From NCBI GenBank assembly GCA_910589415.1, contig OU342631.1, forward strand, positions 61,904,598 through 61,968,597: a DNA stretch of 64,000 nucleotides. The letters are read 5' to 3'. The stretch comes from Malachius bipustulatus. Taxonomy: Eukaryota; Arthropoda; Insecta; Coleoptera; Melyridae. Under the pieces are notes generated by a model. It ran no database searches and had not been told where the DNA came from. It saw nothing but the letters and a program-made list of their open reading frames with translations. Positions 54,637 to 64,000 of this stretch are shown here, one piece after another; position 1 is the stretch's first letter, and every line of letters starts with the position of its first letter. The position numbers and the translations under genes were made by a program.

Positions 54637-57484
54637 TAGATTTTATAATTATTTTTATTGAACCACTTATTTAATTATATAATATATTTGATGAATTTTA
54701 TTGGGATTTAGGTTCTAATTTAAATTTGCCACTAAAGATTCTTTACAGAACAAATTAGAAAAACTCTCGTACAGCATGCGAGGAGAAGACTGAAGACATG
54801 GACGGTACCGTTTCGTCCTTATTATGGACTCATCAGCATATCATATCAGTCAGCTCTAAACCACACATGCTATACGAAATTTGGAAGTTCTATCTATTCT
54901 AACTGGTGTTTTCGTTTTGTAGTGACTTATAATTTTCAAATGAGTGAGTAGGCAACCAGAGAAACGTGCGTGTCTTTATATAGTATTATCCCCGCTATAA
55001 CAGTAGAGTTTTCATGGGTTTATGAATTTTACACTACTAATGCAGAGGTTTCTATTAATCCAAGAACTACACATTGATTCTCATAAGTATATACCTACCC
55101 ACATTCATTTTCAAGCTAATTTTATTGAATTTTTACTGATGTGTATTTATAAATTAGATGTTACTACACGAATTAAGATGTTATGGCACATTTTTTCACC
55201 CTGGCCTTTTTAGATTTTATAATTATTTTTATTGAACCACTTATTTAATTATATAATATATTTGATGAATTTTATTGGGATTTAGGTTCTAATTTAAATT
55301 TGCCACTAAAGATTCTTTACAGAACAAATTAGAAAAACTCTCGTACAGCATGCGAGGAGAAGACTGAAGACATGGACGGTACCGTTTCGTCCTTATTATG
55401 GACTCATCAGCATATCATATCAGTCAGCTCTAAACCACACATGCTATACGAAATTTGGAAGTTCTATCTATTCTAACTGGTGTTTTCGTTTTGTAGTGAC
55501 TTATAATTTTCAAATGAGTGAGTAGGCAACCAGAGAAACGTGCGTGTCTTTATATAGTATTATCCCCGCTATAACAGTAGAGTTTTCATGGGTTTATGAA
55601 TTTTACACTACTAATGCAGAGGTTTCTATTAATTCAAGAACTACACATTGATTCTCATAAGTATATACCTACCCACATTCATTTTCAAGCTAATTTTATT
55701 GAATTTTTACTGATGTGTATTTATAAATTAGATGTTACTACACGAATTAAGATGTTATGGCACATTTTTTCACCCTGGCCTTTTTAGATTTTATAATTAT
55801 TTTTATTGAACCACTTATTTAATTATATAATATATTTGATGAATTTTATTGGGATTTAGGTTCTAATTTAAATTTGCCACTAAAGATTCTTTACAGAACA
55901 AATTAGAAAAACTCTCGTACAGCATGCGAGGAGAAGACTGAAGACATGGACGGTACCGTTTCGTCCTTATTATGGACTCATCAGCATATCATATCAGTCA
56001 GCTCTAAACCACACATGCTATACGAAATTTGGAAGTTCTATCTATTCTAACTGGTGTTTTCGTTTTGTAGTGACTTTTAATTTTCAAATGAGTGAGTAGG
56101 CAACCAGAGAAACGTGCGTGTCTTTATATAGTATTATCCCCGCTATAACAGTAGAGTTTTCATGGGTTTATGAATTTTACACTACTAATGCAGAGGTTTC
56201 TATTAATTCAAGAACTACACATTGATTCTCATAAGTATATACCTACCCACATTCATTTTCAAGCTAATTTTATTGAATTTTTACTGATGTGTATTTATAA
56301 ATTAGATGTTACTACACGAATTAAGATGTTATGGCACATTTTTTCACCCTGGCCTTTTTAGATTTTATAATTATTTTTATTGAACCACTTATTTAATTAT
56401 ATAATATATTTGATGAATTTTATTGGGATTTAGGTTCTAATTTAAATTTGCCACTAAAGATTCTTTACAGAACAAATTAGAAAAACTCTCGTACAGCATG
56501 CGAGGAGAAGACTGAAGACATGGACGGTACCGTTTCGTCCTTATTATGGACTCATCAGCATATCATATCAGTCAGCTCTAAACCACACATGCTATACGAA
56601 ATTTGGAAGTTCTATCTATTCTAACTGGTGTTTTCGTTTTGTAGTGACTTATAATTTTCAAATGAGTGAGTAGGCAACCAGAGAAACGTGCGTGTCTTTA
56701 TATAGTATTATCCCCGCTATAACAGTAGAGTTTTCATGGGTTTATGAATTTTACACTACTAATGCAGAGGTTTCTATTAATTCAAGAACTACACATTGAT
56801 TCTCATAAGTATATACCTACCCACATTCATTTTCAAGCTAATTTTATTGAATTTTTACTGATGTGTATTTATAAATTAGATGTTACTACACGAATTAAGA
56901 TGTTATGGCACATTTTTTCACCCTGGCCTTTTTAGATTTTATAATTATTTTTATTGAACCACTTATTTAATTATATAATATATTTGATGAATTTTATTGG
57001 GATTTAGGTTCTAATTTAAATTTGCCACTAAAGATTCTTTACAGAACAAATTAGAAAAACTCTCGTACAGCATGCGAGGAGAAGACTGAAGACATGGACG
57101 GTACCGTTTCGTCCTTATTATGGACTCATCAGCATATCATATCAGTCAGCTCTAAACCACACATGCTATACGAAATTTGGAAGTTCTATCTATTCTAACT
57201 GGTGTTTTCGTTTTGTAGTGACTTATAATTTTCAAATGAGTGAGTAGGCAACCAGAGAAACGTGCGTGTCTTTATATAGTATTATCCCCGCTATAACAGT
57301 AGAGTTTTCATGGGTTTATGAATTTTACACTACTAATGCAGAGGTTTCTATTAATTCAAGAACTACACATTGATTCTCATAAGTATATACCTACCCACAT
57401 TCATTTTCAAGCTAATTTTATTGAATTTTTACTGATGTGTATTTATAAATTAGATGTTACTACACGAATTAAGATGTTATGGCA
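54637..57484 (+). repeat. 574-bp tandem repeat, five near-identical units
   Basis: Units start AGATTTTATAATTATTTTTA at 54637, 55211, 55785, 56359 and 56933; the fifth ends at 57484, 22 bp short. Only isolated differences are visible (a C in unit 1 near 55062, a T in unit 3 near 56077), so amplification was very recent or the array is homogenised. Each unit carries an identical 63-codon frame (MNFTLLMQRFLLIQELHIDS...) that has no family I know; its conservation follows from the repeat and is not evidence of a gene. Sequence after 57484 has weak similarity to the unit. Confidence 0.97.
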
Positions 57485-57840
57485 TCTTTGAAATCTTCAA
57501 CATCTATGAAATTCATTTCTCTTATTGAGTACAACACACTAAATCCTCTTTGGACATGTTGTTTTCCCCCTTCTAACAGCCAATTTCCATGCTACTAGAA
57601 TTGGTGTTCGTTTCTTCCAAATTGTGACTTTTAATAATTTCATGCTTGACATTTCTCCCATACACTCTATCTCTATGTCGAAGCCGATTTCTCACCATAT
57701 TATTTTTTACTGATCATTTCAAAGAGGAAAATTTGTTGATCCAGCAAATGGGTAGTAGACCTTTAAAACTGCAAGGAAGCACATTATTGGAATTGCGGCA
57801 AATAAAAGGTTTACACTTTTATTTACCCTGTACAACAAGG

Positions 57841-59040
57841 TATACAGGGTGTCCAGGTATGAGTGTAAAAGCTACACGTGGCGACCTTCCTTGGACTATT
57901 TTGAGTAAAAAATCTTTATACAATAATGCTCTAAACCTCTTCATGGTACCACACGAGATCATCAAAGTTAGAAATTCTGGGTCACAAATATGCATATTAT
58001 TGAACTTCTATTTCCTTTCGCAGTTACGGTTCACATTTTCAATTCACATTCTACAACATTTCTAAAAAAAAACACTTCAAGAAATGTTAAAAAAGGTAAT
58101 AATTGCACTCTTACGAAAATTAAATGAAATAAGATTTTGCAAAAGTCTTTGAAAATGTTAACCGTAACTGCAAAAGGAAATAGAAGTTCAATAATATTGT
58201 TACGGATTTCCTAACCGTAGGCTCGACGGATAATTGGGAAACACAAATTTACTGTTTAGTTTATTTATTTAATGTCCACAAGAATTTCAGATTACAATGT
58301 TACAAATATCACTACTTCTTGTACACAACAACTTTACTTGGTCTATAACACTTTACTACTTTTCACTAGTCATTTAGGAATACCGCACTGTCTATATCGC
58401 CACTAGTCGCTTAGTTCCTTCGCTTGTTCCTCGCACACTGCTAGACTAAAACTGCCTGAGTTCGCCTGCTTGCTGGCTATTTAGAGGACATCCCTACCTC
58501 TGGAAGTAGCTTCTAGAGGGTTTGCTGACGACTCGCTTCGAGTTCCCGAACAAATCCAAGAGAAAGATCTCGAGAATATTCCCTTCCTAGATCTTCGGCT
58601 CCCAGACACTCAAACATCCATTTCTGGAACTTCTCCACAGGAAATGACCAGAGTTTTCCATTCATTTCCCGTGGTTTTCAGCGAGATCCTTCCGTTGGGG
58701 TATCAGGAGAGCAGCAGTGTGGAGGAGGGTGGGGATTAGGCTGCCGCTGTTGTAGCTCACCCACTTGTGGGCGTGGCCGCTCACGCCACTCACTAGCGCG
58801 ACCCGGCCAATACAGGACGCCGGAATCATGGCTACCGTTGCTCCCCCTTTTTGTCCAGCCCACTTTTTATCCATCCGTATCAATATGCATATTTTGTGAC
58901 CCAGAATTTATAACTTTGATAACCTCGTGTGGTACCGTGAAAGGGTTTAGAGCATTATTTTATTAAGATTTTTTACTCAAAATAGTCCAAGGAAGGTCGC
59001 CACGTGTAGCTTTTACACTCATACCTGGACACCCTGTATA
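57841..59040. mobile_element. TIR element, TATACAGGGTGTCCAGGTAT termini, split by a solo LTR
   Basis: Left arm 57841-58040 (TATACAGGGTGTCCAGGTAT, AAGGTCGCCACGTGTAGC in inverse, GTGGTACC, GGGTCACAAATATGCATATT) and right arm 58883-59040 are reverse complements. Near the centre TAACCGTAACTGCAAAAGGA mirrors CCTTTCGCAGTTACGGTT. No transposase. The solo LTR at 58198-58882 interrupts the right arm. Confidence 0.85.
58198..58882. mobile_element. Solo LTR (685 bp) with 4-bp target duplication
   Basis: Begins TGTTACGGATTTCCTAACCG and ends TCCATCCGTATCA, so TGTTACGGAT and ATCCGTATCA form terminal inverted repeats with TG...CA ends. ATAT flanks both sides (58194-58197 and 58883-58886). Removing the segment restores the palindrome of the surrounding TIR element, which confirms the boundaries. 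A 4-bp duplication suggests a Ty3/Gypsy-type parent; orientation is not determinable. GC-rich compared with its surroundings. Confidence 0.85.
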
Positions 59041-59271
59041 GCGAGTCAATCTTTTTGAAATATACCCACCTAAAGATATTAATAATTTTGTGTGCAATGG
59101 TAGTTAATTATTGTTAATATAATAAGCATATTGAAAACTTTGTTGTTTATTGTTGTATTAAGTCTTCGTCCCAATTTCCTCCGTCTATTCCGTCTAATTA
59201 ATTTTAAGAGCTTTTCTGTTAAGCGTTGATATTTAAAACTCACGCTATGTTTCACCAAATTTAATTTTCAG

Positions 59272-59412
59272 TGGCACCAATTCATGCTTGTCGGCGCTGC
59301 TAAAGTTGTCGCAACTTGTTGCAATGCTATTATAGGTATAGGAGTGTCCGGTATTAATATTTTAGCATATTTGCAAAATGACTACATGAAAAAGACTACT
59401 TATACGAACTAG
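59272..59412 (+). CDS. Candidate terminal exon of an unidentified membrane protein
   Basis: After the acceptor-like TTAATTTTCAG (ending 59271) an open frame of 46 codons runs to TAG at 59410-59412: WHQFMLVGAAKVVATCCNAI, then IGIGVSGINILAYLQNDYMK and KTTYTN. Residues 5-34 are strongly hydrophobic and could form one membrane span; the tail is polar. AATAAA follows at 59449-59454. The sequence lies between the TIR element and the LINE, in the last GCDH intron, and looks less repetitive than its surroundings. I do not recognise the family and found no upstream exon. It might be the last exon of a gene nested in GCDH, a processed remnant, or chance. Confidence 0.35.
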   Translation, partial: WHQFMLVGAAKVVATCCNAIIGIGVSGINILAYLQNDYMKKTTYTN

Positions 59413-59448
59413 TGAGATTAGGCTCTGAAGGATGACCTTATTATACAA

Positions 59449-59454
59449 AATAAA
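59449..59454 (+). terminator. AATAAA polyadenylation signal for the candidate exon
   Basis: Hexamer 37 bp after the stop codon of the 59272-59412 frame. AATAAA is common in AT-rich DNA, so this is weak support only. Confidence 0.3.
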
Positions 59455-59539
59455 TGACCTCATGGTCTCTTCTTCGATGTGCGTCAAGATTTGTTAAAAA
59501 TTTTTTACGTTAAAATTGCTTCCATAAAAATAAAACTTC

Positions 59540-60256
59540 CATTCTTGCCGTTCTCGCCTTCCTCCTTTACCGCCCATCCCAACCGTTAGTACTGAGATCT
59601 CTCCTACGCGGGTTGTGAAATTCTTGGGCTTTTACATCGATCAAAACTTGAACTGGCTGACTCACACTGACCACTTGTGCCGACGCCTTGCTAGCTCCTG
59701 CTTCCTTCTGAAACAACTCCAACACACTGTGTCTCATGACGTTCTTCTCTCCGCATACTACGGACATTTTTACAGTCACATCTCCTATGGCCTGGCCGTA
59801 TGGGGCGGATCACAGAGTTCTTTATGCAGAGTTTTTCTTCTGCAGAAGAGAGCTATCAGGATACTGGCAGGCTTGTCCATAGATCAGTCCTGTAGGGGTC
59901 ACTTCAGGCGTCTCGGTCTCCTCACGTTGCCTGCTGTTTATGTCTTCTCTCTTCTCAAACTGATTTACAAACATCAAGCCAAACTTGATCGTTTCCGATT
60001 CACACACCATTATCAGACCAGGCTTAATCTTTTCAAACTACCAACTCACCATCTCACTTCCACCGAAAGGACATTCACGTACACGGCCATAAAATTCCTT
60101 AATCACTTCAGGATAGACCCCGCAACCTTTGGATTCTCTCAGTTCAAGGCACATCTCCGAAGTTATCTCACATACCTGGAACCCTATTCTACCATGGATA
60201 TTCTGTCTTTCTCTCCCCCCCCCTCCCTCCACACCCTTATTGATTCATTAACCTAG
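59540..60256 (+). pseudogene. LINE reverse transcriptase C-terminal fragment
   Basis: Frame open from before 59615 to TAA at 60254-60256. It contains VVKFLGFYIDQNLNWLTHTD, LASSCFLLKQLQHTVSHDVL, LSAYYGHFYSHISYGLAVWG and LQKRAIRILAGL, the typical sequence after the reverse transcriptase palm in insect non-LTR elements (KFLG..ID..L.W..H, then a YG...WG block and QKR..R.I.G). The catalytic domain is absent because the copy is 5'-truncated near 59540. The retained part has no stop codons, so the insertion is fairly young. It lies in the same orientation as GCDH. Confidence 0.85.
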
Positions 60257-60566
60257 CACCTTGTCACTAGGATATGTATAATTGTAAACGACAATGTAGT
60301 GTATACAATGACTAGCATTAGATTCTGGAAATTTTCCTTTATTTGTTCTTCTCAATTTTCTCTGATGCATTTGTGATTGTGATCAATGTGTTATAATGCC
60401 AATCGCTTGCGTATGACCTTTTGATTACGCAGGCGAATTTATGTGTACTACTGCGGTTTGTTCTTTGTTTGTGAATTATTATCATCGCTTACAACGCTAT
60501 TGTACTAATCAATGATTGTTGAATTTAATGGTACAATAAAGAGATTTATTATTATTATTATTATTG
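59540..60566 (+). mobile_element. 5'-truncated non-LTR retrotransposon (LINE)
   Basis: Comprises the reverse transcriptase C-terminus, about 290 bp of 3' UTR, and a 3' tail GTACAATAAAGAGATTTATT followed by (ATT)n ending at about 60566. Imperfect flanking copies AAAATAAAACTTCC (59527-59540) and AAATTAAAACTTAC (60568-60581) may be the target-site duplication. The microsatellite tail instead of poly-A suggests a Jockey/CR1/RTE-like relative; I do not assign a clade. Confidence 0.75.
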
Positions 60567-60581
60567 AAATTAAAACTTACA

Positions 60582-61086
60582 TTTAAAAAATAGGAAACTA
60601 TTTACATGAATTTCATATTGCACAAGTCTATTAGTAGTGCTTGTTAACTGCAATTTAAAAAATTAAATGAAGGGTGGAAGTCCCCACGAGGAGAACGGCA
60701 TGGCTTTAATTTTAGTTGTAATGTGGTTATCAATTTATCAAAAAACTTTTTTTTTTATTTAATCTATTATAATAATTATGAAAACGTGAGGTTAGGTTTT
60801 TGGTGAAACAATTTCTTCTTTTTAAGTGTATTATTTGGTTTGACTACTGTAAATAATTAAGTCAGCCTGTCTATCTAAATAAAGGGGAGCTGAGTCAACC
60901 AGAACCAAACAATTTATTGTGAAAGACTGTCGGTTGAGGGTGTTATAGAATTCCTTGACCTACCTCTATTATCTAACAATGACTGTTTTCAATGTCTGAT
61001 CTTTTATTTGTAGAGTAGTTGTTATTATATATATGTTATTATATGAAAATCTTAGTACAATTTACAGTAACATCCGACAGATAACA
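60582..61086. other. Intron sequence, no feature recognised
   Basis: AT-rich intron before the 61087 MITE. No exon or repeat is clear. Confidence 0.35.
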
Positions 61087-61728
61087 TACAGATTGTCCCA
61101 TATGACAGTGGCATATCAAAATTATAAGAAACAAATTTATATAATAACGCTTTCTGAACGACCCATTTGCCCTAATGGTATGGTGAAGACAGAGACATCG
61201 ATGTCTCTGACTTCATCATACCATTAGGAAATGTGTCGTTCAGAAAGCGTTATTGTTTTTCAATAATCGGATTGCTGTAATTGATATAATTTATTATTAT
61301 TATATCAATTTGTTTATTAGAAACTACTTCCTTTCTAGGAACACAGCTTTGTGACTAGCTTCATCTCTTATTTATGTGTTAAGATTCACAAGGTAATTGC
61401 TTTTTCAGTGAAGTATCAGAAATGGTAGTGGACAAATTTCAGATTTCTCTGAGAGAATCTCTGACGACGTATTGAAAGTTGTATACTTTTCAGTCGTCAG
61501 AGGGCATTTGCCTTGCAAGTCACTATAAATGCGTTGATTTTCTTTCTGATCGGCACACTCCTCTGGTGGCGGTGATGTGTCAGACTGATGAGATGAAAAT
61601 AACCATTGAAACATCGATGGCTCCGTCTTCCCCATACCATTAGGACAAATGTGTCGTTCAGAAAGCGTTATTATCTAAATTTGTTTTTTATAATTTTGAT
61701 ATGCCACTGTCATATGGGACAATCTGTA
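61087..61728. repeat. TIR element with TACAGATTGTCCCATATGAC termini
   Basis: Left TIR 61087-61200 and right TIR about 61615-61728 are reverse complements (CCCATATGACAGTGGCATAT; AATAACGCTTTCTGAACGAC; CCTAATGGTATGG). Just inside the left TIR is a second inverted copy of its inner part (61200-61255), so 61140-61255 forms its own hairpin. No transposase. Confidence 0.85.
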
Positions 61729-61875
61729 TAGTCCAAAATAATTTAAAATTATGACTATATTGTGATCCTGTACTTGAATTTACAATAATATATTTTTTAA
61801 ATAATTCATCGACGGCCCACAGAAACCGAGCTGGGACACACTGTATTATGTATAATTTACTTTTTCTATTTTTAG

Positions 61876-61940
61876 GTACACATGATATCCATGCTTTGAT
61901 TTTGGGTCGTGCTATTACCGGGATCGCTGCATTCAATTAA
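61876..61940 (+). CDS. Glutaryl-CoA dehydrogenase, last coding exon
   Basis: Completes the split Gly codon (G|GT), then THDIHALILGRAITGIAAFN and TAA at 61938-61940. THDIHALILGRAITGI is the nearly invariant C-terminus of GCDH directly after the catalytic NTYEG. The acceptor is TATTTTTAG|GT. The length after the catalytic Glu matches the family, with a slightly shorter tail. It lies 18.5 kb from the preceding exon; splicing across that repeat-filled intron is inferred from frame and homology. Confidence 0.95.
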
Positions 61941-62020
61941 ATTTAAGATTTTAACGAATAAGTTAATTTTGTTATTATCTAAATATAAACTATTAAATAA
62001 AATATTTACTTTAGTTTTAT
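61941..62020 (+). terminator. GCDH 3' UTR and polyadenylation signal
   Basis: AATAAA at 61996-62001, 56 bp after the stop codon, in AAATAAAATATTTAC context. The cleavage site would be expected about 10-30 bp later. Confidence 0.6.
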
Positions 62021-62540
62021 TTACGATTATGTATGCATTAAGGTACCACTTAAAATTATGTTATCGGAAATGAGACACATCTTTCAAAAGATGTCTCACA
62101 TGACCCAATGTGCTATTAAAAACTATAAAGTGGGTAGCTGTAGAATGCACGTCATGGAGTAGGAGTTTCCTATTATGTTGTGTCATTTGTTCGCGATGGT
62201 CACCAAATAAGTCGAATGCCCACCATTTGGATTCCTTCACCGTGAAAGTAAAGTTGGTTAAACTACGAAAAAGCTGCATATTTCAATGCTTTTTAAGAAA
62301 CCACAAAGAAATCCAGCACAATGTGCGTCTCTTTTGAAATACATTCGGAAAATTGAATTTGGCATTTATTTTTTCTGCCTATGTTTTCATTTACTTGGAC
62401 GAAGTTGGTAAAATTGAACAATTTGATATATTTTATGTCGATGTTGTTCATCTACTATTTCAACAAAACAGCAAGTCAATTAAAATTTATTATTTTCAAT
62501 GTTGGTCAGTAGAAGTGACGTGCGTAGAATATGCAAATGA
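62021..62540. other. Downstream of GCDH, unassigned
   Basis: No gene called. A 72-codon - strand frame (62061-62279; includes VKESKWWAFDLFGDHREQ) has a protein-like composition but no recognised family, and a stop lies just upstream in frame. It might be a decayed transposon or an exon of a neighbouring gene. AGACACATCTTTCAAAAGATGTCTC near 62073 is a short hairpin. Confidence 0.3.
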
Positions 62541-62545
62541 GGGTC

Positions 62546-63560
62546 ATTAATCACGCCCACCTGTCATCGACGGGGTCATTAATCACGCCCACCTGTCATC
62601 GACGGGGTCATTAATCACGCCCACCTGTCATCGAAACAATGGGGTGTACTTGATTTATGGGGACACCTGCATCGGGCCCTTTGTTCGGAAACACAATAGC
62701 CTAATTAGCTCTATTGTTATCAAGGTCATTAATCACGCCCACCTGTCACTCCTTTGTTCGGCGGCCCTTTGTCGGCGTTCCTTTGTCTAGACTAATGAGT
62801 TCTTTTGTTATCGGGGGTCATTAATCACGCCCACCTGTCAATCCTTTGTTCGGCGGCCCTTTGTCGGCGTTCCTTTGTATGGAATACAATAGAGCTGGTC
62901 TGTGTCATTAATTATGCAGAGGCACGTATCGACATGCCTCGACACGTCTGAAAATGGCACACCTGCATCCGGTCCTTTGTCCGGAAACACAATAGGCTAA
63001 TGAGTTCTTAGAAATCGGGGGTCATTAATCACGCCCACCTGTCACTCCTTTGTTCGGCGGCCCTTTGTCGGCGTTCCATTGTCTGGAATACAATAGAGAT
63101 GCACACCTGCGTCAATAATTATGCAGAGGCGCATATTGACAAGCTTCGACACGTCTGAAAAGCGGCCACCAGCGGCAAAATACGGTTGTTATTCATGGCA
63201 ATAAGATAGTTATGCAGACGTACGTATCGACAAGTTTCGACACGTCTGAAAACGGCGCACCTGCATCAGGTCCTATGTTCGGAAACACGCTGCACACCTG
63301 CGTCATTAATTATGCAGAGGCACGTATCGACAAGTTTCGACACGTCTGAAAACGGCGCACCTGCATCAGGTCCTATGTTCGGAAACACGCTGCACGCCTG
63401 CGTCATTAATTATGCAGAGGCACGTATCCACAAGCTTCGACACGTCTGAAAACGACCACCAACGGTGAAACCCGGTTGTTATTCATGGTAATAAGATAGT
63501 TATGCAGAGGCACGTATCGACAAGTTTCGACACGTCTGAAAACGACCACCAACGGTGAAA
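62546..63560 (+). repeat. Complex minisatellite (CACCTG / CCTTTGT / ATTAAT words)
   Basis: Three 31-bp units GGTCATTAATCACGCCCACC TGTCATCGACG run in tandem at 62546-62635. The same core recurs at about 62724, 62816 and 63017, joined to CCTTTGTTCGGCGGCCCTTT-type sequence. From 62900 a longer unit dominates: ATTAATTATGCAGAGGCACG, CGACAAGTTTCGACACGTCT and GCACCTGCATCAGGTCC, repeating about every 110 bp to 63560 with rearranged order. GC content is well above its surroundings. Confidence 0.9.
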
Positions 63561-63738
63561 CCCGGTTATTTCTATTAATAAGTCAGTGGCGGTAGGTACT
63601 AATGAGGTACAACAAAAAGTACAGTTACGTGAAATACACTAATTACCTAATTTCGATTATTTTTCTAATTACCGTCAAATACACTAATTACTTCTCTAAT
63701 TACAAATAGAGATTCGTTCGGCGGAAATAGTGTGATTA

Positions 63739-63766
63739 TATTATTATGATTATGATTATCATTATA

Positions 63767-63799
<33 letters not shown>

Positions 63800-63800
63800 A
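63739..63800. repeat. (ATT)n microsatellite
   Basis: ATT/ATG trinucleotide-rich tract ending in about ten uninterrupted ATT units. Confidence 0.9.
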
Positions 63801-63933
63801 TTTTTATTTCAGTCGTTACATCAACGCCAATTCTTATTAATTAAATACCTAAATAATTATAAGTAGGTACCTATGCCTAAATCATCATTATAATAGGTAA
63901 TTAGAGAACAATAATGGCAGAAATAGTGGAACA

Positions 63934-63934
63934 A

Positions 63935-63980
<46 letters not shown>
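63934..63980. repeat. (ATT)n microsatellite, second tract
   Basis: About 15 consecutive TTA/ATT units close to the window end. Confidence 0.9.
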
Positions 63981-64000
63981 ATCGATTCATTCTCAGCATT

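Larger units (their letters stand above)
20208..61940 (+). other. GCDH gene span (five 3'-terminal coding exons in window)
   Basis: Gene-level entry. The exons at 20208-20337, 20451-20655, 25099-25343, 43215-43375 and 61876-61940 join in consistent phase into one open frame of about 267 residues. It reads straight through the C-terminal part of glutaryl-CoA dehydrogenase with no gap relative to my knowledge of the family. Introns are 113 bp, about 4.4 kb, 17.9 kb and 18.5 kb. The three large ones are mostly repeats. The first ~170 residues (mitochondrial targeting and N-terminal helical domain) were not found in 1-20207 and are probably upstream of the window. Confidence 0.9.

Noticed and set aside
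55022..56935. Four identical 63-codon ORFs
   Set aside because: One frame copied by the 574-bp tandem repeat; no family resemblance.
57646..58065. 139-codon ORF at the left arm of the TIR element
   Set aside because: Most of it translates the terminal inverted repeat; no transposase motif.
58662..58883. Overlapping GC-rich ORFs of 61-73 codons
   Set aside because: They lie inside the solo LTR and are overlapping frames of the same GC-rich sequence.
62061..62279. 72-codon - strand ORF downstream of GCDH
   Set aside because: Protein-like composition but no recognisable family, in-frame stop just upstream and no splice support; left as unassigned.

Overview
This is an AT-rich eukaryotic window that reads as arthropod, most likely insect, nuclear DNA. 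The grounds are: spliced coding exons with GT/AG junctions, a BEL/Pao retrotransposon, non-LTR retrotransposon remnants, a tRNA-type SINE, many fold-back/MITE-like elements and scattered GTAGGTACCTAC-type short repeats. I do not assign an order. There are no operons, no CRISPR arrays and no bacterial-style gene packing.

The only host gene I can identify with confidence is glutaryl-CoA dehydrogenase (GCDH) on the + strand. Its last five coding exons are at 20208-20337, 20451-20655, 25099-25343, 43215-43375 and 61876-61940, with a polyadenylation signal at 61996. They encode about 267 residues, roughly the C-terminal 60% of the enzyme, including the catalytic Glu in the NTYEG motif. The N-terminal exons were not found in 1-20207 and probably lie upstream of the window. 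A second, weaker host candidate is a 46-codon terminal-type exon at 59272-59412 with its own AATAAA, inside the last GCDH intron.

Layout. 1-9300: fold-back and terminal-inverted-repeat (TIR) elements (1438-2211, 2472-4072 with a nested half copy, 5309-6186, and a 1.26 kb palindrome at 6771-8035). 9310-19070: a satellite array of about 58 monomers of 168 bp, with alternating monomer types and kilobase-scale internal duplications, bracketed by inverted copies of a 22-bp sequence. 20.2-25.3 kb: GCDH exons, with one intron holding interleaved palindromes that share the motif GTATGCTAGAA. 25.3-43.2 kb: one GCDH intron with a decayed LINE (27.44-29.08 kb, - strand) and a nested pair of young LTR elements. 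The outer one (30196-43012) has 227-bp LTRs, carries 52-bp and 45-bp tandem repeats and shows no recognisable polymerase. A complete BEL/Pao element (35875-42829, - strand, 489-bp LTRs with one difference) is inserted in its right LTR.

43.4-61.9 kb is the last GCDH intron. It holds a SINE with target-site duplications, diverged ~635-bp repeats, several palindromic MITE-like elements, five near-identical 574-bp tandem units (54637-57484), a solo LTR nested in a TIR element (57841-59040) and a 5'-truncated LINE (about 59540-60566). 62.5-63.6 kb: a complex minisatellite dense in CACCTG, CCTTTGT and ATTAAT words, followed by ATT microsatellites. Overall this is one conserved metabolic gene stretched over more than 41 kb by successive, partly nested repeat insertions. 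All boundaries were read by eye; no alignment or database search was run.
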